From JAOZHU01 sp964632845 (GTDB taxonomy: Archaea; Thermoproteota; Bathyarchaeia; Bathyarchaeales; Bathycorpusculaceae), in assembly GCA_964632845.1 (NCBI GenBank), contig CAZWDU010000020.1, positions 1 to 31,393 of the forward strand: a DNA stretch of 31,393 bases. Direction: 5' to 3'. Position numbers and translations under genes: made by a program. The stretch's first letter is position 1; the number at the start of each line of letters is the position of its first letter. The notes beneath the pieces were generated by a model that did no database searches, was not told the DNA's origin, and saw only the letters and a program-made list of their open reading frames with translations. Below, in pieces: positions 22,398 through 30,243 of this stretch.

Positions 22398-22981
22398 ACA
22401 GCAACTTTTACCTGAAACCGGTTAAGAATTAGCATACATTATAATCGCGTAGTTTTGCGGAGCCGTGCAATCATACAGGCTACCCTTGAACGCAGCTATC
22501 AAACAAAAAAGAGGAAGGAAAGCGGTTTTATGTCACCGGTTGCTCTTCCTTCCCTGTATCAGCAAACCAATTACGGTAATTGCTGCTGTCTTTGCCTTGT
22601 TCCCTGTTGAAAAGCGCATTCTTTCTTTCTTCTTTGCTCCTTCAAGTTTTCAGAGGCTATGTATGAAGTTTTATGCTATTTAAGGTTTATTTTACGCCGG
22701 TGTTTTAAAACTCTAAAAAGAGAGCCCCAACAGAGGCATTCAAATGCATCTTTTTATACATTGAATTTTGTAAACAGTGAGAACTTCAGTTTAAACGTGG
22801 AGAATTACCACAAAAATAGAACTATTTTGCTTAAAATTTAAACCTTGTAGGATAGGCGGCGTGATTATGAAATTTATTGCGGGTGACAAAGCAGATTACG
22901 CTTTCAAGCATACAAACTAGGTAAGGCACGGGGGCGCGCGAAAGCACTTAACAAAATATTTGAATGCACTGCACGAATCAG
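22398..22981. other. Intergenic region between convergent UPF0282 and ABC permease genes
   Basis: 584 bases, AT-rich in the second half. An imperfect hairpin lies at 22513-22553. Frames at 22465-22841 are low in protein character and were not called. The remainder holds nothing recognised. Confidence 0.45.
22513..22553. other. Imperfect hairpin
   Basis: GGAAGGA (22513-22519) pairs with TCCTTCC (22547-22553), and an inner GGT/ACC (22524-22526/22535-22537) closes an eight-base loop with an unpaired bulge between. It could be a transcript-end structure of the UPF0282 gene about 115 bases upstream, or part of an RNA. Confidence 0.35.
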
Positions 22982-24268
22982 CTAGTCAGTTTGCTCTGTT
23001 GCTTTTCTGGAGCTTTTTCGTTTGAACTTTAGTTTTGCGGTTAAGATTTTTTCTGTTGCAAATAATCGCGACGCAATATACATCACGACCAAAGTGAATA
23101 CTGCAACGTAGATTATGCCGAATATGACAGTTGCGTAATCGTTCATTATTACGGCTTTGGAGGCGATGATTGGCTGGCTGTACGGAATCGCGAGAAATAC
23201 GGCTTTAATCGCCATCGGCAACGTGTTGATGTCCAAGTACATCAGCGCCATAGCTGGAATGAAGATTAACGGGTAAATGTAACCTACAAGCGCAGTTGCG
23301 CTTCGGACATCGGTTGCGAACGCGGACATAATAACCGCTAAGGCTAAACCTGAAAGCAGCGTTATGAATAGCGATATGCCTAGCAGCAAGTAACCAACGG
23401 GTGAAGGCACCAAGCCGAGTTGGACTAGGTCGATGGATGTGGTGGTTATACCCAGTGTCATGGAGCCGAGCACGTAATTGTATCCTATCATCACAGCTAA
23501 AGAAGCTACGCCGGCAACGATTATTGTGCTGGATAATTTGCCCATGAGAATTGCAAAGCGGTCTACAGGCACGGTTAGCAGGGTTTCAAGCGTTTTCTCC
23601 TCTTTCTCCATAGCCACTGAAGTAGCGGCTATCTGCATTGAGTAAGTTAGCATTATCATTATTGTGACGGGCAAGGCGAATGATTGCAGCATCATCAAGC
23701 TTGAAAGCGTAGCTGGGTCTATGCCGGATTGGATTTCGCCTTTGATAATAGTTGATTGCGTGGTGCGAACGAGGTCAGGCGCTATGTACCTGTTGAAGCT
23801 GTTTACGAGAGCGGTGATGCCTGATGAGCCGATGTCAGAGAAAATTCCTCCACCTTGGAAGACGCCGTAAACGTTTACTGTGGCTGTGATGCCAAGGTTG
23901 CCGTTTGTGTGCGCGGTCATGTTTGTGCTGAAGTCTGGCGGGATTTCGATGAATTGGGTGCTGTTATTCTGCGTTAGCAGGTCTTGCTCTAGGACTTGTT
24001 GTGGTGTAAGGTTGTTGACTACGGTGGTTTTCATCATGGTATCCAGGAAGTCAATAAAGGTTTGAGACCAGTTTCCGTCGTCGTTATTCACTACGAGTAA
24101 CGTGGCTTTTTGGGCTTGCTCTTGGGCTGTTTGCGCTGCGTACCCAAGCACGGCGCCAAGCACTGGAAACATCACTAGTGGGAGAACTATCATGCCGATG
24201 AGGATTTTTGGGTCGCGGATTAGTTCTTTGAGTTCTTTGATGAGGATTGTTTTGAAGCCTTTAAGCAT
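22982..24268 (-). CDS. ABC-2 type transporter permease (NatB-like)
   Basis: 428 residues from ATG at 24268, starting MLKGFKTILIKELKELIRDPKILIGMIVLPL, the usual N terminus of this class with a first membrane segment at about 22-45. A long extracytoplasmic part (about 50-200) contains several Asn-x-Thr/Ser sequons. At least five membrane segments follow (about 205-400), and KEEKTLETLLTVPVDRFAILMGKL is a hallmark of ABC-2 permeases. The Lys-rich C terminus is cytoplasmic. The ATG overlaps the end of the ATPase gene by eight bases, so the two form one exporter unit. Substrate unknown; related systems export Na+, peptides or drugs. The frame extended to 24346 lies in the ATPase gene and was rejected. 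Confidence 0.9.
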   Translation of the reverse strand: MLKGFKTILIKELKELIRDPKILIGMIVLPLVMFPVLGAVLGYAAQTAQEQAQKATLLVVNNDDGNWSQTFIDFLDTMMKTTVVNNLTPQQVLEQDLLTQNNSTQFIEIPPDFSTNMTAHTNGNLGITATVNVYGVFQGGGIFSDIGSSGITALVNSFNRYIAPDLVRTTQSTIIKGEIQSGIDPATLSSLMMLQSFALPVTIMIMLTYSMQIAATSVAMEKEEKTLETLLTVPVDRFAILMGKLSSTIIVAGVASLAVMIGYNYVLGSMTLGITTTSIDLVQLGLVPSPVGYLLLGISLFITLLSGLALAVIMSAFATDVRSATALVGYIYPLIFIPAMALMYLDINTLPMAIKAVFLAIPYSQPIIASKAVIMNDYATVIFGIIYVAVFTLVVMYIASRLFATEKILTAKLKFKRKSSRKATEQTD

Positions 24269-24992
24269 AGCCAACCACCTTTGCGAAAACTTCTTCCAAG
24301 TTTGCGCTGTTGAATTTGGTTTTGAGTTCTTGCGGTTTGCCTTCAACTACGATTTTGCCCTTGTTAATCAACGCTACGCGGTTGCAAAGGTACTCGACTT
24401 CCAGCATGTTGTGGCTGCTGAGCAGTACAGTTACGTCGTAGTCTTTTACGTAGCGCTTGATTATTTCTCTCACGTGATAAGCGTGCAAAACGTCTAGTCC
24501 GCTTGCAGGTTCATCTAGTATAGCGAGCTTGGGATGCGTCATTAAGGCTCTTGCAACTAGCAAGCGACGTTTCATGCCTTTGCTGTAGGTTTTTGCCCTG
24601 TCTTTCAGTCGTTCGCCTAAGCCGCTTATTTCCGCGGCTTCGTTCATGGTTTGTTTGATTTCGCTTGGGGTGTTTTTGCTGAATTGTGCCATGAACTCAA
24701 GGTATTCCCATCCTGAAAGGTTGGGGTATGCTCCTGATTCTTCAGGTAAGTAGCTTATGATTTTGCGGACTTCTGCGGCTTGGTTTACTGCGTCTAGGTT
24801 GAAGATTTTTGCTGTGCCTGACGTGGGCAGGATTAGCGTGGAGATTATGCGGAGGGTGGTGGTTTTTCCTGCGCCGTTGGGTCCGATGAGTCCGTAGATT
24901 TCGCCTTGGTTTATTTTGAAGCTTAACTCGTTTAGGGCTTGGATATTGCCGAACTGTTTAACCAGCGATTGGGCGTCAACTACAAGACTCAT
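24261..24992 (-). CDS. ABC transporter ATPase subunit (NatA-like)
   Basis: 243 residues. Walker A GPNGAGKTT (37-45), Q-loop region ISYLPEESGAYPNLSGWEYLEF, signature YSKGMKRRL, Walker B LAILDEPASGLD and switch His in LLSSHNMLEVE are all present, so the ATPase should be active. The Glu-Glu-Ser after YLP is typical of the CcmA/NatA group that pairs with ABC-2 permeases. The start is ATG at 24992 with GGTGC seven bases upstream; an ATG at 25007 is also possible. A TATA-like element (25034-25039) lies about 45 bases upstream. It is followed, with overlap, by the permease gene. Confidence 0.93.
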   Translation of the reverse strand: MSLVVDAQSLVKQFGNIQALNELSFKINQGEIYGLIGPNGAGKTTTLRIISTLILPTSGTAKIFNLDAVNQAAEVRKIISYLPEESGAYPNLSGWEYLEFMAQFSKNTPSEIKQTMNEAAEISGLGERLKDRAKTYSKGMKRRLLVARALMTHPKLAILDEPASGLDVLHAYHVREIIKRYVKDYDVTVLLSSHNMLEVEYLCNRVALINKGKIVVEGKPQELKTKFNSANLEEVFAKVVGYA

Positions 24993-25033
24993 GATAAATG
25001 CACCCATACGTTGGTGGATTTGTGGTGAGCGCC

Positions 25034-25039
25034 TATAAA
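25034..25039 (-). promoter_or_regulatory. TATA-like element of the minus-strand ABC operon
   Basis: On the minus strand it reads GCTTTATAGG, centred about 45 bases before the ATG at 24992, giving a leader of about 18 bases that contains the GGTGC ribosome site. Confidence 0.5.
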
Positions 25040-25105
25040 GCGTTATTGGTACAAGTTTTTGCTGGCTGATGAAACCGTTTGGAACTGATACGCGCGTGAA
25101 AGATT

Positions 25106-25117
25106 ATACCCCCTCCC
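25106..25117. repeat. Word TTATACCCCCTC, copy 2
   Basis: This matches 19443-19454 exactly and is followed by a CCTTCTATATAG stretch. Possible promoter-linked element. Confidence 0.4.
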
Positions 25118-25285
25118 TTCTATATAGTTCTGAAGGGAAGTATTTGTGGATAGGTTTCCTACTGGTTTTTGCGTCGTATTGCTATTAGGCGCCAAATATG
25201 CTGGCGTTCTTTGTCTGTGCAGTTAGGGCTGATTCCCTCGGGGTGAGTTGGGCTTATATTGGGTTATTCTGTAAAATGTGTTAAG

Positions 25286-25293
25286 TATATTTA
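25286..25293 (+). promoter_or_regulatory. TATA-like element of the 25338 gene
   Basis: TATATTTA is centred about 49 bases before the ATG at 25338, giving a leader of about 23 bases. Confidence 0.5.
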
Positions 25294-25337
25294 GATATGG
25301 CGTGTTCGGTATTTGTAGGCTATGATGTGGAAACGTA

Positions 25338-26009
25338 ATGATGAATGAGGAGACAGTGGTCGCTAAGGTCGCAGAGATAATGCGCATTATGGATGATGTG
25401 AAGAAGTATAATGCGCTTGCGAGGTCTCTGAAGGGGTTTGCCGCTATTGTCGTTGGCTCGATTTTGCTTCTTGCTGGTCTTGTTGTTGCTCTTGATTTGG
25501 GGACTTTGCTGAGCACTCTTGATAGAATTTTGTTTATTGTGTTGTCGCTGCTTTTGTTTCTCATTCCAGTTGGAGGCTTAATTGTAGGCGTTTTATTTGT
25601 GAAACGGAAAGTAAACGCTGTATGTGTTGAAGAGTGGAAAGACGAGTTGTCTCAAGGGTTTCCATCAGCATTAAAGTTGTTAATTGAGCTTGATTGGGAG
25701 CGTACCGTTGAGGAGATTGCTATTGGCAAGCTCACGTACATGCTATATGGGTTGCTGAAAACTACAGCGTATTTTGCTATAACTTTGTTTGCGTTGGAGA
25801 TTTCTGGGAATCTGTTAGTGATTCTATTTAGGGGCAGCACAGACTTTCTTCTTGTCTTTTTCTTTGGACTGGTAGCGTTCCCAGTTGTGTTTATGCTGGT
25901 TGGTAAGGACCTTCTGAGGCGTTACAAGGAGATACATGCTCTGGATATGCTTCTGTTGGATTTGCGGTGGTTTAGCAATGAGTTCGGGAGATATGAGTTC
26001 AAAGCTTGA
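25338..26009 (+). CDS. Four-helix membrane protein, unknown
   Basis: 223 residues. Hydrophobic segments lie at about 34-52, 62-90, 130-160 and 163-190. An amphipathic N-terminal helix (VVAKVAEIMRIMDDVKKYNALARSLKG) precedes the first pair, and a soluble segment rich in Glu and Trp (about 95-128: VEEWKDELSQGFPSALKLLIELDWERT) separates the two pairs. The C-terminal LLRRYKEIHALDMLLLDLRWF is probably cytoplasmic. No family was recognised. It overlaps the winged-helix gene by 17 bases and heads a run of plus-strand genes ending in an ABC exporter. It may sense a state of the membrane for the winged-helix protein, but this is only inference. Confidence 0.75.
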   Translation: MMNEETVVAKVAEIMRIMDDVKKYNALARSLKGFAAIVVGSILLLAGLVVALDLGTLLSTLDRILFIVLSLLLFLIPVGGLIVGVLFVKRKVNAVCVEEWKDELSQGFPSALKLLIELDWERTVEEIAIGKLTYMLYGLLKTTAYFAITLFALEISGNLLVILFRGSTDFLLVFFFGLVAFPVVFMLVGKDLLRRYKEIHALDMLLLDLRWFSNEFGRYEFKA

Positions 26010-26274
26010 TCTGTACGTTATCGCCCGAATCATAAAGGCGCTAAAAGACAATAACAGGAGAAACAAGACCGCGCTAGCCACTGCCACTGGTTTATCTTAT
26101 GACAAGTTCATACGGTATCTAGATTGGTTAATTGAAAAAGAATTCGTGAAAATCAATGATGACGGTTTGGTTGTTTTAACTAAAAAGGGCGCCAAAGCAT
26201 ACGATGAATTCGTGCAATGGATACTTGAGCATGTTGGGCGGTTAAGGTTTCCTAGAATCGGCTTCAGAACATAG
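25993..26274 (+). CDS. Winged-helix DNA-binding protein
   Basis: 93 residues. KLDLYVIARIIKALKDNNRRNKTALATATGLSYDKFIRYLDWLIEKEFVKINDDGLVVLTKKGAKAYDEFVQWILEHVG is a compact winged helix with recognition helix near SYDKFIRYLDWL and a wing at DDGLVVLT. It resembles the archaeal HTH_45-type family. The start was set at the ATG at 25993, which directly precedes the domain; an earlier ATG at 25978 is possible. It overlaps the upstream membrane gene and precedes an ABC transporter gene pair (ATPase ATG at 26344, another at 26275 next to its stop), so it probably controls these genes. Confidence 0.82.
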   Translation: MSSKLDLYVIARIIKALKDNNRRNKTALATATGLSYDKFIRYLDWLIEKEFVKINDDGLVVLTKKGAKAYDEFVQWILEHVGRLRFPRIGFRT

Positions 26275-26343
26275 ATGCAGCGCTCCCTCCCAGTGAGTCC
26301 GCTTTTTATTTGCTCAAAAGCAGTGTTTGGGCAAGTGAATGTG

Positions 26344-27273
26344 ATGCCTTCCCTTGAAGCAGTCAATCTCTCAAAATCGTACGGCTCTTTCGTTGCCCTT
26401 TCAGACTTGAACCTAAAAGTTGAGGGCGCAAAATGTGTGGGTTTTCTGGGGCCTAACGGAGCGGGAAAATCAACAACTCTGAAGATTTTTTGCGGAATGA
26501 TAAAAGCCTCCAAGGGGAGAGCCTGCATAGACGGCGTTGACATAGCAGACAACAAAAAAGGTGCTTTATCCTCTTGTGGAGTACTGGTTGAAACTCCAGA
26601 AATTTATCCTGCACTCACCGCTAAAGAAGCTCTTTGCATGTTCGCAGAACTCAAAGGGGTGCCTGCTTCAGAGCGAAAGAGAATGGTCGGGGATGCTGTT
26701 TTTGCGGTTAAAATGGAAGCATGGCTTGACAAAAAAGTGGGAAAATTCTCAAGAGGCATGAAACAGAGAATAAATCTTGCAGCGGCCATGCTTAATGACC
26801 CTGAGGTGCTTTTGCTTGATGAACCTACTACCGGGCTTGACCCTCGAGGAATGACTGAAATTAGAGAAATATTAAAAGAACTCAAAAAAGACAGGCTTGT
26901 TTTCATGAGTTCACATCTTCTGAGCGAAGCGTCAAACGTTTGCGACGAAATTGCGATTGTAGACAAAGGAAAACTTTTGGTCCACGACGCAATTGAAAAC
27001 GTGAAGTCGCGGCTGACTGGAACACGAATCTTTGAACTACAATTTTCAAGACCCCTTACTGAAACTGTTTTCTCTAAACTGGAGTCTTTGTCTGCAGTTA
27101 CGTCTGTTGAGAAGATAGACTCAAGAAACATACGCTTAAGACTCAACGGTCAACTGGAAGCCCAAGAAACGGTAGTTAAAGAGCTTGTTTTGTTGAAAAC
27201 TGGGCTTGTTTCTTTTGCTGAGCCTCATGCATCACTTGAAGAATCGTATCTTAGTTTGGTTAAGGAGGAATAA
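26344..27273 (+). CDS. ABC transporter ATPase subunit
   Basis: 309 residues from ATG at 26344 (MPSLEAVNLSKSYG). Walker A GPNGAGKST (36-45), a Q-loop region SCGVLVETPEIYPALTAKEALCMF, signature FSRGMKQRINLAA, Walker B VLLLDEPTTGLD and switch His in FMSSHLLSEA are all intact. The remaining 80 or so residues form the C-terminal regulatory extension common in ABC-2 partner ATPases. It differs in length and sequence from the ATPase at 24261, so it is not a recent duplicate. An in-frame ATG at 26275 abutting the winged-helix stop would add 23 residues; it was judged less likely. The permease gene starts three bases after the stop. Confidence 0.9.
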   Translation: MPSLEAVNLSKSYGSFVALSDLNLKVEGAKCVGFLGPNGAGKSTTLKIFCGMIKASKGRACIDGVDIADNKKGALSSCGVLVETPEIYPALTAKEALCMFAELKGVPASERKRMVGDAVFAVKMEAWLDKKVGKFSRGMKQRINLAAAMLNDPEVLLLDEPTTGLDPRGMTEIREILKELKKDRLVFMSSHLLSEASNVCDEIAIVDKGKLLVHDAIENVKSRLTGTRIFELQFSRPLTETVFSKLESLSAVTSVEKIDSRNIRLRLNGQLEAQETVVKELVLLKTGLVSFAEPHASLEESYLSLVKEE

Positions 27274-27276
27274 GGC

Positions 27277-28101
27277 ATGAAACAAAAATCGGAAAACAAG
27301 TCCCGAGTCCCCAACAACCTGTCACAGGCGCTGACTGTGGCAAAGTATGAACTGCTAAATTATCGGCGGTCAAAACGGTTTCTTTTTCTGAGTCTGATTA
27401 TGTTGCTGATTGGTGTTGTTTCCACGGTGGCTGTTGTTTATCTTAACCCAACCTCAATGCTTTCCAGTTCCTTGACGTTTTTCAGGTTGTGGCTGGATAA
27501 CAGCGTCTGGCTGGTCATAGTTTTGCCTGCAGCGCTTCTGGGCGGAGATGCAATTTCAAGCGAATTCCAGAACAAAACAGCTTACTCAATGATAGGCAAT
27601 CCAATTCTCAGATCGTCGATTTATGTTGGAAAATGGATCGCTGCTTTTGTTGCGTCATTGGTTTTGTTAGTGTTCTTTGAGGCAATCACGTTAGGCAACG
27701 GGTTATACTATTTTTGCAGTGTGCCCATAGAGTTCTGGCTGTCTTTCTTGTTGTCAGTCATATATTTGGCAACGGCTGTTAGTGTCGCTTTCTTGTTTAG
27801 TTCATTCTTCAAAACCTCGTCGTTTCCTGTGCTTCTAAGCGGTGTATCGCTGTTGCTTGGTTTCAATGTGATTGCAGGCGTGTTAAGTGCCATGGATGTG
27901 GAGCCTTGGTTTATTCTCAGCTACGCAGAGCAGGTGATAACAAACGTTTTCATGGTGCCTTATCCAGAACATATAACCGTAACAGGAAATTCTGTTGCAT
28001 ACACTGTGACCATGCCTCAGAGCTTAGCAATACTGGCCGCATACACCGCAATGAGTCTAATAATCAGTTGCTTAATATTCAAAAGGAGAGACATCGCCTA
28101 A
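27277..28101 (+). CDS. ABC-2 family transporter permease
   Basis: 274 residues with about six membrane segments (about 40-58, 78-98, 120-145, 157-180, 190-212 and 248-268). The region ALLGGDAISSEFQNKTAYSMIGNPILRSSIYVGKWIAAF is the usual cytoplasmic element of ABC-2 permeases, like the EExxGT-type loops. AAGGAGG-type sequence (AAGGAGGA at 27262-27269) lies seven bases upstream, a strong ribosome site inside the end of the ATPase gene. It forms one exporter with the ATPase; the substrate cannot be told. Confidence 0.88.
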   Translation: MKQKSENKSRVPNNLSQALTVAKYELLNYRRSKRFLFLSLIMLLIGVVSTVAVVYLNPTSMLSSSLTFFRLWLDNSVWLVIVLPAALLGGDAISSEFQNKTAYSMIGNPILRSSIYVGKWIAAFVASLVLLVFFEAITLGNGLYYFCSVPIEFWLSFLLSVIYLATAVSVAFLFSSFFKTSSFPVLLSGVSLLLGFNVIAGVLSAMDVEPWFILSYAEQVITNVFMVPYPEHITVTGNSVAYTVTMPQSLAILAAYTAMSLIISCLIFKRRDIA

Positions 28102-28140
28102 CAAAACTACAGTTTGGCTAAAAACAGAAAAACAATGCTT

Positions 28141-28809
28141 TCAACAATTTTGTTTGTGTGGGGGTGGTTGCGCTGGTTTTTTCAGGAATCCCGCTATTAC
28201 GGTTAAGACTGCGATAGAGAACAGCACTAGGTAAAAAGCGTGGGGCGGCATCATCAAAAGGGGCACTTGCAGCGGGTAACTTACACAAGTGGGCAGTAGA
28301 ACCGTGCCAATAGGTATTGCCAGTAGCAGATTTGACTTGTGGTTTTGGAAAAATAAGGATAAGTCTCCAGTTTTGAACATTATTAGCGTTGAAACCGTGA
28401 ACAGCGTCCATTCTAACGTGATGTTTACAAAGCTTGAGATGCAAATGCAATCGTTTAACCCGAACAACTGTGATGTTAAAGGCCAAAACAGCATTAGGTT
28501 TCCGCCAATGAGGAAGTCAGCTATTACTGCATGGGATACCAAAGCAAGAAAGTACGGTATGGCTTTCCGCCGATAGATCGCGAAGAGTGGAATGAAGATA
28601 ATAAGTGCAACTATTAGCGAGTGAGTTGGACCCCTGTGCAGTTCGATTACCCCGTTTAAGAGGATGTCCGCGTCGGGAATCAGCGACAGAACCAAGATTA
28701 ACGGTATGTTGAAGTTCACTTTCAAAAACTTTGCTGAGGACTTGCCTAGAAGATAAGCTAAGGCCATGTGTCCAACAGCAAACGAGGCAGATTCCTCCTT
28801 GAAAGCCAA
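28141..28809 (-). CDS. YdjM-type membrane metal-dependent hydrolase
   Basis: 222 residues. Family hallmarks are His in VGHMALAYLLG (about 13-23), then SLIPDADILLNGVIELHRGPTHSLIVALIIF with the DAD and HRGPTHS metal-binding motif, and SHAVIADFL. Five or six membrane segments follow. This is the PF04307/YdjM family of membrane-bound hydrolases, presumed to act on lipid or phospho-substrates; no substrate is proven for archaea. The start is a TTG at 28809, poorly supported by a ribosome site; ATG at residue 15 is possible but would cut the His motif close. The C-terminal PAQPPPHKQNC is an unusual Pro/His tail. It converges on the ABC permease with 39 bases between stops. Confidence 0.82.
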   Translation of the reverse strand: MAFKEESASFAVGHMALAYLLGKSSAKFLKVNFNIPLILVLSLIPDADILLNGVIELHRGPTHSLIVALIIFIPLFAIYRRKAIPYFLALVSHAVIADFLIGGNLMLFWPLTSQLFGLNDCICISSFVNITLEWTLFTVSTLIMFKTGDLSLFFQNHKSNLLLAIPIGTVLLPTCVSYPLQVPLLMMPPHAFYLVLFSIAVLTVIAGFLKKPAQPPPHKQNC

Positions 28810-29122
28810 ACATTCAATCAGCGGTTTATTAAACGTATAGGTTTAAAGCCACTGCTAAGTGCACGCCAGTTGCAGTGTGACAGCGTGGATCTACTAGCTG
28901 GCGACACAAATCGACTAAATTTTAAAGCTAAAGGAGAGCTACTGTTGGAAAACAATGCACGTATTCAAGAGAAACTTCGCCATCCAGCAGAAAACTTTTT
29001 AAATGCTGAATGAAACGAAGCTTTGCCTTCCAGTTCTGGAAGTGTATTTGTGTTGTTACAGTGGACAATAACGTTTATTAATACTCACGATACCGCAATT
29101 GGCGTAACAGAGGGACACAACA
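28810..29122. other. Intergenic region before the small secreted protein gene
   Basis: 313 bases. A 22-codon frame from TTG at 28945 follows AAAGGAGAG, but it is too short to call. A TATA-like element for the next gene is at 29074-29083. Nothing else was recognised. Confidence 0.4.
29074..29083 (+). promoter_or_regulatory. TATA-like element of the small secreted protein gene
   Basis: TTTATTAATA is centred about 44 bases before the GTG at 29123, giving a leader of about 18 bases with AGAGGGA (29109-29115) seven bases before the GTG. Confidence 0.5.
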
Positions 29123-29578
29123 GTGGCGATGAGAAAAATCTCTACAGGAACAATAATGGCAATCGCAATAGTAGGGCTGATCTTAACAGTCACAACCGCT
29201 GGCTTGCTCAGCGCAAGCCAATCAGTGTATTCAACAGGAACTGTTGACATAACCGCAGTGAACGTAGGCGTCTATTCTGATGCTGGATGCACGCTATCTT
29301 TAACATCGATAAGCTGGGGAACAATTTCGCCTGGAAACTCCGTCACTCAAACAATCTATGTTAAAAACACTGGCAACACGCCGATAACTCTGAGCATGAC
29401 AACAAGCAACTGGAACCCCGTAGCGGCTAATGGACCAATAAGCATAAGCTGGAACAGACAGAGCCAAGTGTTAAGTGCTGGAAGTTCAATAGCTGCAACA
29501 GTCACGCTTACCGTATCGTCAAGCATTAGCGGCGTCACAGACTTCAGCGTTAACATCGTAATAACTGGCACAGCATAA
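29123..29578 (+). CDS. Small secreted or membrane-anchored beta-sandwich protein
   Basis: 151 residues. A signal peptide or anchor (about 10-30: TIMAIAIVGLILTVTTAGLLS) is followed by a Thr/Ser-rich domain with alternating strands (VGVYSDAGCTLSLTSISWGTISPGNS, TIYVKNTGNTPITLSMTTSNW). The repeated aromatic/Gly turns and VKNTGN are typical of an immunoglobulin-like surface domain. It resembles small secreted proteins common in Bathyarchaeia, function unknown. The start GTG at 29123 was preferred to the ATG two codons later because of its ribosome-site spacing. It stands alone, ending in a T-rich terminator. Confidence 0.75.
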   Translation: MAMRKISTGTIMAIAIVGLILTVTTAGLLSASQSVYSTGTVDITAVNVGVYSDAGCTLSLTSISWGTISPGNSVTQTIYVKNTGNTPITLSMTTSNWNPVAANGPISISWNRQSQVLSAGSSIAATVTLTVSSSISGVTDFSVNIVITGTA

Positions 29579-29582
29579 ACAC

Positions 29583-29601
29583 GCATTTTCTCTTTCTTTT
29601 T
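29583..29601 (+). terminator. T-rich terminator after the small secreted protein gene
   Basis: Directly after the stop the plus strand reads CATTTTCTCTTTCTTTTT, a U-rich transcript end of the archaeal kind. Confidence 0.55.
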
Positions 29602-29788
29602 GAGGTAGTCTTGATTTCTGCTAATTAGTGCGTCTGTTTGTTGTTGTTTCAGTTTTTGTGGTGCTGGCGGTTTTTTGTGTTTGCGTTTTGTGTTTTGTTT
29701 GGGTGTTAGTTTGTGCTTTTAAGCGGGTTTGGTTGTAAGTTGTGCGTTGGCGCATCACTAGTGCAGTGTGCAGTTTTGTGTTTTTGGT

Positions 29789-30055
29789 TTACGGGTTTTT
29801 TTCTTTCGCGAAGTTTTTGAAGATTGCGCAGTCCATGCATTGACTTGTTGTACATACTTCCTCTGTAAATGGGCAGTGATGGAATATTTTTGGGAGGTAG
29901 GCGTTTAATGCTTTGTTTTCTACTGAATCGAAATCTATCTTGGCGTTGCTCAGTAATTGTCGGATTTCGTCTGTGGTTTTTTGGGTCATTTTTGTTTTCT
30001 CCGCCTGTTTTTGTTTGGGAAGGACTCTCGAAGCCTTCGCTTCTCCCGTGTTCAT
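29789..30055 (-). CDS. Small Cys-rich protein, unknown
   Basis: 88 residues if read from the ATG at 30055. A Lys/Arg/Glu-rich start (MNTGEAKASRVLPKQKQ) leads to a helical part TTDEIRQLLSNAKIDFDSVENKALNAYL and then a compact cluster CPFTEEVCTTSQCMDCAIF with four Cys (C-x6-C-x4-C-x2-C), preceded by two His. That suggests one zinc or other metal site. A TATA-like element at 30089-30095 supports the ATG at 30055; an ATG at 29989 with GGAG nine bases upstream would give only 66 residues. The flanking G/T-rich plus strand (29600-29780) is low complexity. The family was not recognised. Confidence 0.45.
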   Translation of the reverse strand: MNTGEAKASRVLPKQKQAEKTKMTQKTTDEIRQLLSNAKIDFDSVENKALNAYLPKIFHHCPFTEEVCTTSQCMDCAIFKNFAKEKNP

Positions 30056-30088
30056 TTCTCCCCGTAAACACTGAAGTCGTGATATAGC

Positions 30089-30095
30089 ATATAAG
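30089..30095 (-). promoter_or_regulatory. TATA-like element of the Cys-rich small gene
   Basis: On the minus strand it reads CTTATAT, centred 37 bases before the ATG at 30055, giving a leader of about 11 bases that includes GGGGAG. Confidence 0.45.
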
Positions 30096-30211
30096 CCATA
30101 TTTCCAAAAAAGTAACATTCTGAAAACACACATCACACACTGCCCACTTCATTTCTCTGCTGTTTTAGCTAGCAACAGTCGGGACGCAACGATGCCGCAT
30201 CAATTATACGC

Positions 30212-30226
30212 ATTGCTATGCGTAAT
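30212..30226. repeat. Copy B of a 15-base word in a near-palindrome
   Basis: ATTGCTATGCGTAAT differs at one base from 9940-9954. Here it is the right half of an imperfect palindrome (TACGCAT/ATGCGTA arms around TGCT, extended by AATT with one bulged base) spanning about 30202-30227, between the Cys-rich gene and the terminase remnant. Confidence 0.35.
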
Positions 30227-30243
30227 TGTGTGCTATTTTGCTT

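Larger units (their letters stand above)
25008..25337. other. Divergent intergenic region between the two transporter units
   Basis: 330 bases holding two promoters facing apart: TATAAA at 25034-25039 for the minus-strand ABC genes and TATATTTA at 25286-25293 for the plus-strand genes. It also contains TTATACCCCCTC near 25106-25117. No gene was recognised. Confidence 0.5.

Noticed and set aside
24269..24346. Extended start of the ABC permease at 24346
   Set aside because: The extra residues lie inside the ATPase gene, and permeases of this class begin at MLKGFKTILIKEL-type sequence, which is at 24268.
25067..25133. Possible C/D-box guide RNA (TGATGA, CTGA, TGAAAGA, CTGA in order)
   Set aside because: The base before TGATGA is C instead of a purine, the internal C' box is poor, the second spacer is too long, and no terminal stem closes the ends. 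The region is better explained by promoters.
28945..29013. 22-codon frame from TTG after AAAGGAGAG
   Set aside because: Too short, TTG start, no promoter with proper spacing, and no recognisable sequence. The ribosome-like site alone is not enough.
29706..30152. 148-codon minus-strand frame across the Cys-rich gene
   Set aside because: It overlaps the better frame with the clustered cysteines, and its composition (Lys/Gln/Pro-rich) comes from the G/T-rich plus strand.
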